From Candidatus Aegiribacteria sp. (GTDB lineage Bacteria > Fermentibacterota > Fermentibacteria > Fermentibacterales > JCC-6), in assembly GCA_023138735.1 (NCBI GenBank), contig JAGLOY010000013.1:34482-98481 (forward strand): a stretch of 64,000 bases of DNA. Reading direction: 5' to 3'. Position 1 is the stretch's first letter. The number at the start of each line of letters is the position of its first letter. The notes below the pieces were generated by a model that saw only the letters and a list, made by a program, of their open reading frames with translations, did not search any database and was not told the origin of the DNA. The translations under genes were made by a program, and so were the position numbers. This document shows, piece after piece, positions 41,835 to 50,842 of the stretch.

Positions 41835-42605
41835 ATGCTGCCGCAAACACATCGAATGAGAGCGTTTGAGAACTGGGATACATCCTTGAAAATTCCCAGC
41901 CTTTTTCTTCTAATGATGTCTATGGCATTGATCAGGGACCAGCATCTGATTCCCCTTCTGCCGTGCATCGCCGCGGTCCTGTTCATTGCATCAGGAATTC
42001 CTCTGTCGCTGCTTCTGACACGGCTTCGTGCTCCGGTTGTATTTCTTCTGTTCGTCAGTGTATTCCTTGTACTCTTTTCAGAAGGAGAAACTCTTGCCAG
42101 AATAGGTCCTTTCGATCTGAAATCGCTGGGAGCCATTCTCGCGTTGAATACATGGGTGCGGGTTTTGAGTGTTATTTCCGTAGGAATAGTTATGATCCAG
42201 ACCACACCTCTTTCAGGTTTGTCAGGTAAACTGAAAAGGATGCTGATTCCGCACATTCTTATTGATATCGGTATTATGACCGGAAGGTATATAATGGTCA
42301 TTGGAGAAGATTACAGTAAGATGAAAAACGCCAGAAAACTGAGAGGTTATGCACCCGGGAGAAGTTTGACTCGAAGACTCGGTGTTATCGTGCCAACAGC
42401 GGCAACATTACTTATTAAAGGATTTCAGCAGTCCGAGAGGGTTTTTCATGCGATGCGAATGAGAGGTTATGGAAGCAATTTCACTGGTGATGACAGAAGT
42501 CGTGCATTAGAACGGCCTTCAACTTTAAGTATTCTGCTGTCTTTTGCGACTATAGCTGTATCTCTCCTTCTGATAGTTCTGGAGATAACTGTTGAAACCG
42601 CGTAA
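41835..42605 (+). CDS. cbiQ: ECF transporter transmembrane T-component (CbiQ)
   Basis: 256 residues with about six TM helices. Two coupling motifs are visible in the cytosolic loops: KLRGY (ARKLRGYAPG) and MRMRGYG, the Ala-Arg-Gly signature by which T-components contact the ATPase. It begins one base after CbiM and overlaps the start region of the ATPase gene. Metal import at the inner membrane is the expected role. Confidence 0.93.
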   Translation: MLPQTHRMRAFENWDTSLKIPSLFLLMMSMALIRDQHLIPLLPCIAAVLFIASGIPLSLLLTRLRAPVVFLLFVSVFLVLFSEGETLARIGPFDLKSLGAILALNTWVRVLSVISVGIVMIQTTPLSGLSGKLKRMLIPHILIDIGIMTGRYIMVIGEDYSKMKNARKLRGYAPGRSLTRRLGVIVPTAATLLIKGFQQSERVFHAMRMRGYGSNFTGDDRSRALERPSTLSILLSFATIAVSLLLIVLEITVETA

Positions 42606-42618
42606 ACTGGAGAATAGA

Positions 42619-43368
42619 ATGCAGAATGGTTTTCATGTTAACGTTAAGGATCTGAAATTTTCCTTCCCACTGCAGGAGCCTGTTCTCCAAGGAGTTGACA
42701 TTGAGGTGAACCCTGGAGAAAAGGTGGGAATAATCGGACCGAACGGATCGGGTAAAACTACACTATTTCTGCTTCTGGCGGGGATGCTTGCCCCTGATTC
42801 AGGGTCATTGTCTGTTCTTGATTCCCCGGTAAAGACGGGTAGTTTTAACAGGAACCTCGGTTTTGTATTTCAGAATCCCGATGATCAGCTCTTCTGCCCT
42901 ACCGTAAGGGACGATCTGGCATTTGGCCTTCTTAATCTTGGCTATTCCAGAGGTGAAGCTGATTCAATGATAGATTCATACCTGACCCGTCTGGAGATGT
43001 CCGATCTGGCCGGCAGACCTCCCCACAATCTCTCCGGTGGTGAGAAAAGAATGGTATCAATAGCCGGAGTTATCATTATGAACCCGACTGTTGTGTTGCT
43101 TGATGAACCGGAATCCAGTCTTGACAGCAGGGCAAGGAGGCAGCTCATAGAGTTCCTCCGGAATTCAAACGAAACGTTGCTGATAGCTTCTCATGACCTC
43201 GAGTTTCTCCTTGAAACCTGCGAAAGAACGGTTGTGCTTGATAACGGCAGAATATGTGCTGACGGGGCATCAAGGGAGATAATGGGCAATGAACCGCTGG
43301 TGAATTCCCACGGCTTTGAAAAGCCGCATTCTCTCGTTCCCCATGCTGAACAACATCACAGCATCTAA
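42619..43368 (+). CDS. cbiO: ECF transporter ATPase (CbiO)
   Basis: 249 residues from the ATG behind GGAGA; a TTG at 42592 would overlap CbiQ. The ATPase has Walker A GPNGSGKTT (residues 40-48), the Q-loop FQNPDDQLFCP typical of ECF ATPases, signature LSGGEKR, Walker B VVLLDEPESSLD, and switch ASHDLEFLL. A single ATPase would act as a homodimer. The operon ends here, with no sharp terminator visible before the next gene. Confidence 0.95.
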   Translation: MQNGFHVNVKDLKFSFPLQEPVLQGVDIEVNPGEKVGIIGPNGSGKTTLFLLLAGMLAPDSGSLSVLDSPVKTGSFNRNLGFVFQNPDDQLFCPTVRDDLAFGLLNLGYSRGEADSMIDSYLTRLEMSDLAGRPPHNLSGGEKRMVSIAGVIIMNPTVVLLDEPESSLDSRARRQLIEFLRNSNETLLIASHDLEFLLETCERTVVLDNGRICADGASREIMGNEPLVNSHGFEKPHSLVPHAEQHHSI

Positions 43369-43756
43369 CTGAATCAAGATTATCCCTGGTATGTTCTTGA
43401 AGTCGTATGTATTGCAAGTGAAGTTCGGCCCCAAGAGGAATGCATCCTGTTGTTGAAACCATTGCGAGAATTACCGAAATGGTTCCGTCGAAGGATTTAT
43501 TTCGATGTCCTCCAGCGAATCAGCATCATTTCAGTTATACAATTTACTTTTCTCTGATGAAAGGAGTTCTACAATCATCTAGAGTAACCCGGTTCTGATG
43601 TATCCTATTATGAACTGTCCTCTTAACAGGGGGGCTTACATAATAGCAAATATATCATGTATGGTTAAAGCTGCTGAAGTTGCATATAGTGGAAATATTC
43701 TAAACGTAGAAATCAACTTTAGTAAAATTCACTTCACAGTTATGGAAGGGAAATTC
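43369..43756. other. Intergenic region without recognised gene
   Basis: 388 bases between the importer operon and an AT-rich lipoprotein gene. I see no convincing gene, RNA or strong hairpin. The last 150 bases are A+T-rich (TTACATAATAGCAAATATAT at about 43635) and probably hold the promoter of the downstream gene. Confidence 0.4.
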
Positions 43757-44467
43757 ATGAAAATTGTGGTAATTATCGCCACATTGAGTTTGTGCTTATT
43801 CTCCTGTGGTGGAGATGCCGATAATACAGAAGAAAACAACGATTCTAAAATGACAGTTGATACCATAGATTTATCTGAAAATATGATCGATGAAGAAATA
43901 ATAGAATGTCTCTATTCCACGGTTGAGGATTACGGTCAAATCGGCAGTAAAGAGCAATTAATTTCTGAGTTCGGTGAAGAGAATTTAGTTGATGGTGAAT
44001 CCTGGTATGCTGAAGGTACAGTGAGAATTGAGAATACTGTATTAACGAATCCTGAAAATGGACAGGTCATAAAGTATTTGTTGGAAGATGATGGGAATAC
44101 CATAAATTACTTAGAAGTAAATTATTACATTTTTGATGAAAACTTTGAAATTCAGGGTACGCAGGCAGTTTCTAGTGAGTATGGTGTAAGCACTGGAATG
44201 TCATTACAGGATTTAAAAGAATGGAATGGTGCAGATTTCAGGTTCTTTGGTTTCGGTTGGGATTATGAAGGCGGAATATTCGAAGAAGAAGGAACTAGAA
44301 TTGCAGAATGTCCAATCCAATTTAAACTATCCTTCGATTTGGAAATAGAAATTCCTGAGGAGTATAGAGGAATGTACTCGGATCAAGTGTTTAATACTGC
44401 GGATGATATTACTCAAGGGGCACCAGTATTAATTGATATGTTGACATATCGCCCTGCTGAGGAATAA
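43757..44467 (+). CDS. AT-rich lipoprotein of unknown function
   Basis: 236 residues, GGAAGGG ribosome site, lipobox LFSC then GG. The mature chain is very acidic, with Asp/Glu clusters. The central part (residues 75-225) has beta strands such as YAEGTVRIENTVL and NYLEVNYYIFDENFE, ending in LTYRPAEE. The codon usage is clearly more A+T-rich than the importer genes, suggesting a different origin. A strong terminator follows about 90 bases downstream. Function cannot be told. Confidence 0.65.
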   Translation: MKIVVIIATLSLCLFSCGGDADNTEENNDSKMTVDTIDLSENMIDEEIIECLYSTVEDYGQIGSKEQLISEFGEENLVDGESWYAEGTVRIENTVLTNPENGQVIKYLLEDDGNTINYLEVNYYIFDENFEIQGTQAVSSEYGVSTGMSLQDLKEWNGADFRFFGFGWDYEGGIFEEEGTRIAECPIQFKLSFDLEIEIPEEYRGMYSDQVFNTADDITQGAPVLIDMLTYRPAEE

Positions 44468-44553
44468 TGAATTGATCGTCAATCCAACATGCACTAATGG
44501 AAACTGAAAATCCCGGCCGTTAATACGGGTTCGTTTTGGTAGATGTACATTGA

Positions 44554-44602
44554 AAAAGGGGACGGAGGTAATAAATATCTAATTACCACCGTCCCTTTTT
44601 AT
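44554..44602. terminator. Long bidirectional terminator hairpin
   Basis: GGGACGGAGGTAAT (44560-44573) pairs with ATTACCACCGTCCC (44583-44596) with one mismatch and an AT-rich loop, flanked by A and T runs on either side. It ends the lipoprotein gene; on the minus strand it follows the tRNA-end-like relic. Confidence 0.85.
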
Positions 44603-44690
44603 ACCTCCGGCGGGGGTCGAACTCCACAATTGCCAGATGAAGCCTTGTCCACTATCAGTAAATTACCTCTATTATGCAGGTCATCTAAGT
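44603..44690 (-). repeat. tRNA 3'-end-like relic beside a terminator
   Basis: On the minus strand GGAGTTCGACCCCCGCCGG (T-arm-like) runs into GAGGTA and then the terminator. No cloverleaf can be completed upstream. The arrangement is the same as in the 10-26 kb repeats, with another tRNA type. Confidence 0.45.
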
Positions 44691-44766
44691 GAACAGAGTG
44701 TAGTTCTTCTGCTTTACTTTGCGACTGCAGTTTGTATTGCTTCTGTGTTGTGATTATTCGGGAGGT

Positions 44767-45819
44767 ATGTTGCTGAAGAAGACGTTTGAGGGTTCATCGA
44801 CTGAACTGGGGAATACAGAAGTAGTCCCTACGCTGAACACCTCTATAGAAAAGGGCCAGAACGCTGTCTGGTGCGCTTCCTTCCTGGCTGCATGGAAGTC
44901 TATGATTGATGAAGTCGCTAAAGGTGATATCTCGCTTGATAATTCTCCATCTACAGTTAAGCTGCTGAACAAGGCAGGCGATCCCAGATCATATGTACCC
45001 CCTGGGTCCATGTTTGCAACTGCTGGCCTGGTGCAGAGAGGCATTGTCGGGCGGATACGAGAGGGTTTGGAGGTTTCATTCCCAGCAAAGCCAGTCCCAT
45101 CCTTTCCCGGTCTGGCTGATGATGCACTTCTGGCCTACTCATACCTGGAAGCTAATGTGGGATTTTCAATTCCCTACTTTCAGAACCGTAAACCCTTGAT
45201 GTTTACCGATTCAGGCGGAAAGAAGAGCAAGATTTCATCGTTCGGAATAAGATCCAAGGATGACTACGCTTACTACAAGCTACGCAAACAGCCTCGAGTT
45301 CTCTTCCGGGACGGAGATCCCTTCGATCCTGACCTTGAATTCGCCGTGGATCTATGTTCAGAATCCTCACCCAGTCAGATCATTGTTGCTCGGATAGAAA
45401 GAGAACCTACTCTCGCTAAGGCTCTGAAGCGCCTCAGGAAGGGAGAGAAAAAGCTCCGGAAGCTCCTGGAGGACAACCCCGAATACGCTGAGTATCATGG
45501 GAGAATCGGACCAAATGACACTCTCCTTGTTCCCGACCTGTTCTGGGAGATATCACACCGATACTCCGAACTGGAAGGAAAGCATTTCAGGAATCCTGAT
45601 CTGAAAGGGCAACGTCTGGATATTGCCCAGCAGGACGTACTCTTCAGGCTGGATCGCAGTGGTGCAGAGCTCAAGTCCGAATCCAAGGTTGTGTGCCTGC
45701 CTGTTCCCACGCATTATGTGCTGGATCGGCCGTTCCTGATCTGTATGAGGAAACGAGACTCTGCGATGCCCTACTTCGCCATGTGGGTTGATAACGCTGA
45801 TCTTCTGACTCCTTGGTAG
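44767..45819 (+). CDS. Conserved hypothetical protein, distantly serpin-like
   Basis: 350 residues if started at the ATG 44767 (GGGAGG only one or two bases ahead, so a TTG at 44770 or 44719 is possible). The N-terminal part KGQNAVWCASFLAAWKSMID and the C-terminal DRPFLICMRKRDSAMPYFAM with WVDNADLL recall the first helix and last strands of serpins, and the intermediate VLFRLDRSGAELKSESKV sits where a hinge would be. The hinge lacks the small-residue run, so it is not an inhibitor in the usual sense. Residues 220-260 are a charged, probably helical stretch (KALKRLRKGEKKLRKLL). It is next to an unknown gene 80 bases later. The serpin link is a guess. Confidence 0.55.
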   Translation: MLLKKTFEGSSTELGNTEVVPTLNTSIEKGQNAVWCASFLAAWKSMIDEVAKGDISLDNSPSTVKLLNKAGDPRSYVPPGSMFATAGLVQRGIVGRIREGLEVSFPAKPVPSFPGLADDALLAYSYLEANVGFSIPYFQNRKPLMFTDSGGKKSKISSFGIRSKDDYAYYKLRKQPRVLFRDGDPFDPDLEFAVDLCSESSPSQIIVARIEREPTLAKALKRLRKGEKKLRKLLEDNPEYAEYHGRIGPNDTLLVPDLFWEISHRYSELEGKHFRNPDLKGQRLDIAQQDVLFRLDRSGAELKSESKVVCLPVPTHYVLDRPFLICMRKRDSAMPYFAMWVDNADLLTPW

Positions 45820-45898
45820 CAATTCAAGCCGGAATTCCCCCTTATCTCAGATTTATTATCTTCCTGAAGTGAAACAGAATCAGGAAGGAGAATCGAAT

Positions 45899-46591
45899 AT
45901 GCTTCTAAATCACAATAGCCTTGCAAAGACGATTGAGAACCTCAACGAAGCATGGTTTTACAGCAAGGATATTTCCAAAGAGGCAGGGGATTCTATATCT
46001 ATTTTCCTTGCCTTCCTGCAAGACAAGAAAGGCTCCTACGCAGGACTTCCCGCCCCGACTGAACAGGACTTCAGAAATACTGAGAAGAGGCTCTTCACTG
46101 GGGAGAAACTCAAGTCAGCCGCAGGTTCAGCCCACATACTCGGAGAGGAAGCATTAAGGGCGCTTTTGAAGCTTAACTCAGCATCACCGGAAGTCAGGGA
46201 AGCCATCCGGTTTTCAAAGGAAGGCTTTGAAGGTCGCCTTAAGGAAACCAGCGAATTCTATGGTGGTAGGATGATTGGCATCTATTGCTGTGGAATCTGT
46301 ACAGCCAGCTACATGAGGAACCTTGCCATAGGCACCTTCAAACACTCCGAGCAGAGGCTTGAGGCAAGCCTGAAAGAACTGAGGAATCTTCGAAACGGCA
46401 GTGGAAGATGGAGACGTTTTCCATTCCATTACACCATTCTCGCACTTAGTGAAATCAATCACTCGAAAGCGAAAGATGAAATCCGTTATGCAGCTCCCTC
46501 ACTTGAGAGAATCGCAAATCGAAAGATTCTGAAGGACAAGTATGCAATCCGTAGGAAAGATCTTGCACAGAGAGCTCTCGGCATTATCTGA
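45899..46591 (+). CDS. Conserved hypothetical helical protein
   Basis: 230 residues, ATG with AAGGAG eight bases ahead. The protein looks all-helical, with Leu-Ala-Glu repeats. A Cys-rich segment IGIYCCGICTASYMRN sits at about residues 128-143, just before a HEAT-like or tetratricopeptide-like end (FHYTILALSEIN, EIRYAAPSLERIANRKI). The alternating CCGIC could bind metal. It shares strand and spacing with the gene at 44767, so the two probably form one unit. Function unknown. Confidence 0.55.
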   Translation: MLLNHNSLAKTIENLNEAWFYSKDISKEAGDSISIFLAFLQDKKGSYAGLPAPTEQDFRNTEKRLFTGEKLKSAAGSAHILGEEALRALLKLNSASPEVREAIRFSKEGFEGRLKETSEFYGGRMIGIYCCGICTASYMRNLAIGTFKHSEQRLEASLKELRNLRNGSGRWRRFPFHYTILALSEINHSKAKDEIRYAAPSLERIANRKILKDKYAIRRKDLAQRALGII

Positions 46592-46669
46592 GCTGTGCTG
46601 TTTCACCAGCCTACCGGCAGCGGTATGTCCGCTTAACAGTGGTCTTATATGTCTTTCCTGGTTAAGTGA

Positions 46670-46882
46670 TCACCAGTCTATTTGCTGTGGAAGTGCATTG
46701 TCTGGATGAAGTTCTTCGAGAAACCGATATACAGGCAAGCACAGAATACCGTCGATAACCATAGATGAAGTACCTCTTGCAGCAAAGAGAAAGAAGCTTT
46801 CATCAGGAGGATGCTTGAGATATCGAGGCACTAATTCCATTTTGTCCCTTAATTCGGAAATTGTAGTGCCATTTTGCGACCA
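46670..46882 (-). pseudogene. C-terminal coding remnant, possibly a small standalone frame
   Basis: The minus-strand frame reads SELRDKMELVPRYLKHPPDE, then SFFLFAARGTSSMVIDGILC and LPVYRFLEELHPDNALPQQI. It has coding-like composition but no ribosome site, and a TAG sits upstream in frame at about codon -14. ATG 46838-46840 would give 56 residues. It looks like the end of a larger protein; I do not recognise the family. Confidence 0.35.
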
Positions 46883-46961
46883 AATTATATTGATTGTCTA
46901 CCAGGGATGCACGTGTCGGCAGTTCACGGATTGAGTTACGATTTGTGCGGTCCGATCAGAG

Positions 46962-47035
46962 AAAGAGAAAACCCCGGCATGAAGCCGGGGTTAGATTTGG
47001 TAGCGGAAACCGAGCTTCGATTGAGTCACATTTTA
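46962..47035 (-). repeat. Terminator and tRNA 3'-end-like relic
   Basis: AACCCCGGC (46970-46978) pairs with GCCGGGGTT (46984-46992), with T-rich sequence following on the minus strand. Next to it, TTTGGTAGCGG (46997-47007) resembles the reverse of a tRNA ending CCGCTACCA. Only the 3' end is present. The same type recurs at 62968. Confidence 0.5.
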
Positions 47036-47584
47036 TGTGGATCAGGGGATTCAAGAATATCATGAATCGGTGAACAGCATCATACTCATTATCAGATACG
47101 CTCTGTCGAACCTGCCATTGACAAATTTCCGGGATACTAGTTTTCCTGATTCAGTTTACAGCTTAATCAGCACTGTAGAGACCTGTTTGTCCCGGGAAGC
47201 TCCCTGCACGATGTAATTGCCTGAGTAATAATGGGCAAGATACTCTGCACGAAGTTATTCCAGGAAGCCAGTATGCAACTCAAATTCCTGCAATATGCGT
47301 TGAAATTGGCAAAATCCGTTCATGTAAATTGCTTACATTCGCCTGAATGATACTCATCTCGTTCTCTGTTCCTCATGAGTACGGATGTTCGAGCAGCCCC
47401 CGCATTGAGTCCTCTGGACATTCGAATCGGAATGATTAGCATTTTACTGGCAATTCACATTTCCGAGTCATAGCTTGATTGATCATAGAAACCCTTCAGG
47501 ATAGGGATTTGAGTAGCCATCTGATCAGCTGCATTGAATTTAAGGAGAGTTGCCGGAAGTGAATCTGGAGATCGAGTAACAGGC
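47036..47584. other. Intergenic region without recognised gene
   Basis: About 550 bases between the tRNA-like relic and the glycan cluster. I see no long frame with a ribosome site and no clear RNA. A GGAG at 47542 may belong to a short leader frame (GTG 47559). Confidence 0.35.
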
Positions 47585-48712
47585 ATGACGTTCAAACAGC
47601 GGTTCTATTTGGGTTCCGGTAAATGCCCCAGTCGCAATGTCGAGGCACAACGGATCTATAACTATCTGATACGGAATGGTTGGGAATCCACAGACAGCGT
47701 ACAGGATGCGGATCTGGTAATCCTATCCACGTGTGCCAGTAAAGATAGAGCTGCAGAAGCCTCTCTTGATACCATGAGCAGACTCTACAAAGCGAAGTCC
47801 GATTCGGCACCCTTTCTGGTCACCGGATGTCTGCCCTTGATAGATCGTGACGCAGTCAGGGAGTTCGAAGGATTGCAGCTGATCTCTCCAAGGGAGCTTG
47901 AGAAGATTGACCTTCTGTTCGATCATCACGTTAAACTGAGAGAAGTTCCCGAGCCGAATATCATTACTGTACCCGATGTAACAAAACAGGACTCTTTTAA
48001 ATGGAGGGTTCCGTACAGGATCGAGTTGAGTATTCCTTTCTTGAGGTTCTGCTACTACAGAATCATGGAGCTTTTCAGGGACAAGACCGATGAGGGTCCC
48101 TTTTTCAACCTGAAACTTGGCACAGGCTGTCTAGGTGAATGCAGCTACTGCGCGATTAAGTTCGTAACCGGAAAGATGATAAGCAGGGATCCTGATACAC
48201 TAATCGAGGAATTCCGCAGAGGACTGGTCTCAAAATACAGATACTTCAATTTCGTTGGTCAGGACACCGGGGCCTATGGATTGGACATTCAGAGTACATT
48301 CGTAGAGCTTCTTGAATCCGTCCTCAAGTTCGAAGGGAACTACAAACTGGCGATCCAGGACTTCAACGCGTGGTGGCTTTTCAAGTACTTCGATGAACTG
48401 ATGTCGTTATCTCTTGAGCATAGGGAAAAGTTTGCAGAGATCCGAATACCAATTCAATCCGGTAGTGACAGGATCCTCAGACTCATGAAAAGGCCATACA
48501 GAGTTGCCGATCTGAAGGAGATGATTCTTCAGATCAGGAAGAGAATCTCCGAACTGAGAATAGAGTCGCACATAATGGTGGGGTTTCCTAGTGAAACCGA
48601 GGAAGACTTCGAGTGCTCCAGACAACTGTTGGAGGAGCTGAATCTGGACCGGGTAGGTGTATTCATCTACGATGACAGACCCTTTACAGAAGCATCACGA
48701 ATGGCTGATTAA
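47585..48712 (+). CDS. MiaB-like radical SAM methylthiotransferase, short form
   Basis: 375 residues. The N-terminal UPF0004-type domain has three Cys (GKC at 14, STC at 50, TGC at 82), and the radical SAM motif is GCLGECSYC (Cys182, 186, 189). Downstream are IPIQSGSDRILRLMKRPY and HIMVGFPSETEEDF, as in MiaB/MtaB/RimO. Normally such enzymes thiomethylate tRNA or ribosomal protein with two iron-sulfur clusters. This one ends at VFIYDDRPFTEASRMAD, so the TRAM domain and several preceding residues are missing. The truncation and location at the start of a glycan cluster suggest an altered or other target. The start is uncertain because its ribosome site is distant; a TTG at 47534 is possible. 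Confidence 0.82.
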   Translation: MTFKQRFYLGSGKCPSRNVEAQRIYNYLIRNGWESTDSVQDADLVILSTCASKDRAAEASLDTMSRLYKAKSDSAPFLVTGCLPLIDRDAVREFEGLQLISPRELEKIDLLFDHHVKLREVPEPNIITVPDVTKQDSFKWRVPYRIELSIPFLRFCYYRIMELFRDKTDEGPFFNLKLGTGCLGECSYCAIKFVTGKMISRDPDTLIEEFRRGLVSKYRYFNFVGQDTGAYGLDIQSTFVELLESVLKFEGNYKLAIQDFNAWWLFKYFDELMSLSLEHREKFAEIRIPIQSGSDRILRLMKRPYRVADLKEMILQIRKRISELRIESHIMVGFPSETEEDFECSRQLLEELNLDRVGVFIYDDRPFTEASRMAD

Positions 48713-48752
48713 GTACCTAGGTCAGTGGCAAAAAGAAGAGCTAATATCATAA

Positions 48753-49583
48753 GTGTCTGCTGGCGTGCCAGTCAAAACAAGCATGATCAAAAGTAAGATT
48801 CCTGCTCTGAGTCTATACCTTAAGTTCAAATACCTGATGATGAAGGTTCTCTACCGTCATCCATTATTGTTCAATGAGATCAGATTCCGGTTCTGGATCA
48901 CTACGCTGAAAACTGGTGTCAGGAACGAAAAGGAACTGAAAGTCCTACCCAGGTTGGTGACTCCGGGAATGACAGTAATCGATATCGGCGCACACTGTGG
49001 CAGATACACAATTCCGTTGTCCTACTTGGTTGGGCAACGGGGAAGAGTGCTCTCCTTCGAACAAGTCACGACCAATTACAGAATACTTGAAAGGTTGAAG
49101 AGGAAGTATGGACTGACAAACGTTGTACTATTTAAGGAAGCCCTTGTCGAGCATTCCGGGAAGGGCATTATCGCAATGCCGATCACGAGTAATGGTATTT
49201 ACAGCTACAGTTGCTCATCCATCCTTCAGGATGATTCAATTGACCGGTCTATCTGTAAACTGCATCAATGCGTTGAAATAGATACACTGGACAATATTGC
49301 ATTAACCGATTCGATTGATAGGTGCGGGTACATGAAGATCGATGTTGAGGGATACGAGCTGTTCGTGCTTCGTGGAGGAGTTGAACTGCTTGACCGGTTT
49401 CGTCCGGTGGTTCAGTGCGAGATAATCGAATCACATACTCTGGAGTTCGAATACCGTCCCGACGACCTTGTTTCATTCATGAACGACATGGGCTATGAAA
49501 TGTACATCTACAGCAATGGCTTAGAACATTTGCATGAAGTAACTCCGGATACTTTAATTACATCTTTATTCCGGAGCATATGA
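48753..49583 (+). CDS. FkbM-family methyltransferase
   Basis: 276 residues from a GTG with a poor ribosome site; an ATG at 48783 is an alternative. It has the FkbM motifs VIDIGAHCGRYTIPLS, LSFEQVTTNYRILERL, CGYMKIDVEGYELFVLRGG and the end EIIESHTLEF. FkbM-type enzymes O-methylate sugars or antibiotic precursors with SAM, and are common in capsule and S-layer glycan clusters. It follows the MiaB-like gene by 40 bases in the same direction. Its product may cap a surface glycan. Confidence 0.85.
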   Translation: MSAGVPVKTSMIKSKIPALSLYLKFKYLMMKVLYRHPLLFNEIRFRFWITTLKTGVRNEKELKVLPRLVTPGMTVIDIGAHCGRYTIPLSYLVGQRGRVLSFEQVTTNYRILERLKRKYGLTNVVLFKEALVEHSGKGIIAMPITSNGIYSYSCSSILQDDSIDRSICKLHQCVEIDTLDNIALTDSIDRCGYMKIDVEGYELFVLRGGVELLDRFRPVVQCEIIESHTLEFEYRPDDLVSFMNDMGYEMYIYSNGLEHLHEVTPDTLITSLFRSI

Positions 49584-49668
49584 GGAATCAGCTATTTGAA
49601 TGAATCCATGAGTAAATTATTTCAACCACTAGCCAAATCGATCCTATCTGCACCGTTATCATGCGTAC

Positions 49669-50802
49669 TTACTCTTCGTGCCTCTGCTCAGCCAGTGATC
49701 TGTAAAGAGTAGATAGTTTCTCAGAAGCACTGTCCCAGCTGAATGCCCTTTTCCTTTCATTTCCCGAACTGATAAACTGGTTCTGCAAAGAACTGTTTTC
49801 GATCAGAGAGATAAGTGCATTAGCAAAGTTTACGGTCATTTCTCCACCGGTATCGACAAAAAGGACTCCATGCCCTCCTACTTCTTCGTGTGCGGGAATC
49901 CTGGAGGCAACCACAGGCTTGTTCATTGCCATACCCTCAAGCAGAGTCATTCCGAAACCTTCGTAGAGTGATGGACAGGCTAGTATCTCGCAATCCCTGA
50001 GGAGGATCCGCATCACAACATCGGAAACACTCCCTGTGAAATACACCCTATCTGCGATTCTCCCTTCCGCAGCGATCGCTCTGATTTCTTGAACAAGATG
50101 GCTTTCCTTTCCCGCTAGCACAAGACTTCCGTTCCATCTGTCTGATATCATGCCGAATGCGGAAACAAGCATGGATAAATTCTTCCTTTTCTCAATATGT
50201 CCTACCGCAAGTATGTAGGGCTGTGGAAAGATCCTTTCGGACAACATTGGTCTGTTCATCATATCAGGATCTACTCCATTATGTATCACACGCACTGATC
50301 CTTCAGGAAGTCCGTAACGGGATAGAATGGCAGATTCCATTGTTCTTGAAACAGTAACGGTAGCAGAGGACTTCTGTATGGATTTCCTCAATCCTATAGA
50401 AAGGTTAAGATACCTTAGCAGTCCGGTGTATTATATCCTGATTGTATGCCTAAGATCATGAACGGTAAGCACAAGCTTTGCTCCATTTACCTTCGGTGCA
50501 GGTGGCACTTCCTCAGTCCAGATATCGAAACACTCACCGAAGGAGTAACGATGGTTTAAATTACCGAAGATTTCATGGAATTTCATCATTGGAGTGCGCG
50601 AATCGGAAACACAGATCAATTTCATACCCCGAAGATTCCGTTTGAATTCCTTGGGGAATTCACCAGTTACCAGTGCGGTAATATCAAACCTGTCTGGAAT
50701 TCTTCTATGAAGCTCATATGATCTTCTGAGGGCCCCACATGGAGAAGTAAAGCTCATCCAGTTCAGAGCTATTCCCGGTTTTTTCAGAGCACACCTTCCC
50801 AA
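49669..50802 (-). pseudogene. GT4 glycosyltransferase interrupted by a TAA
   Basis: One frame covers the whole gene: MSFTSPCGALRRSYELHRRI, then LTVHDLRHTIRI, a TAA at 50431-50433, then YTGLLRYLNLSIGLRKSIQK and SATVTVSRTMESAIL. It continues with the GT4 donor-binding core, VIHNGVDPD, ILAVGHIEKRKN and CPSLYEGFGMTLLEGMAMNKPV. It is a GT-B glycosyltransferase of family 4 split only by a nonsense codon; with it, a full-length protein cannot be made unless read through. A C-terminal part could start at ATG 50391. It is transcribed with the next glycosyltransferase gene upstream. It was probably a mannosyl- or glucosyltransferase; the sugar is unknown. Confidence 0.75.
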
Positions 50803-50842
50803 ATGAAATGATGACCTGGAGTCATTCCGACCAGCGTAATTG

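Noticed and set aside
43369..43756. Cobalamin or NiCo riboswitch near the importer
   Set aside because: No B12-box or NiCo four-way junction motif could be seen either here or before the operon at 39830-39920.
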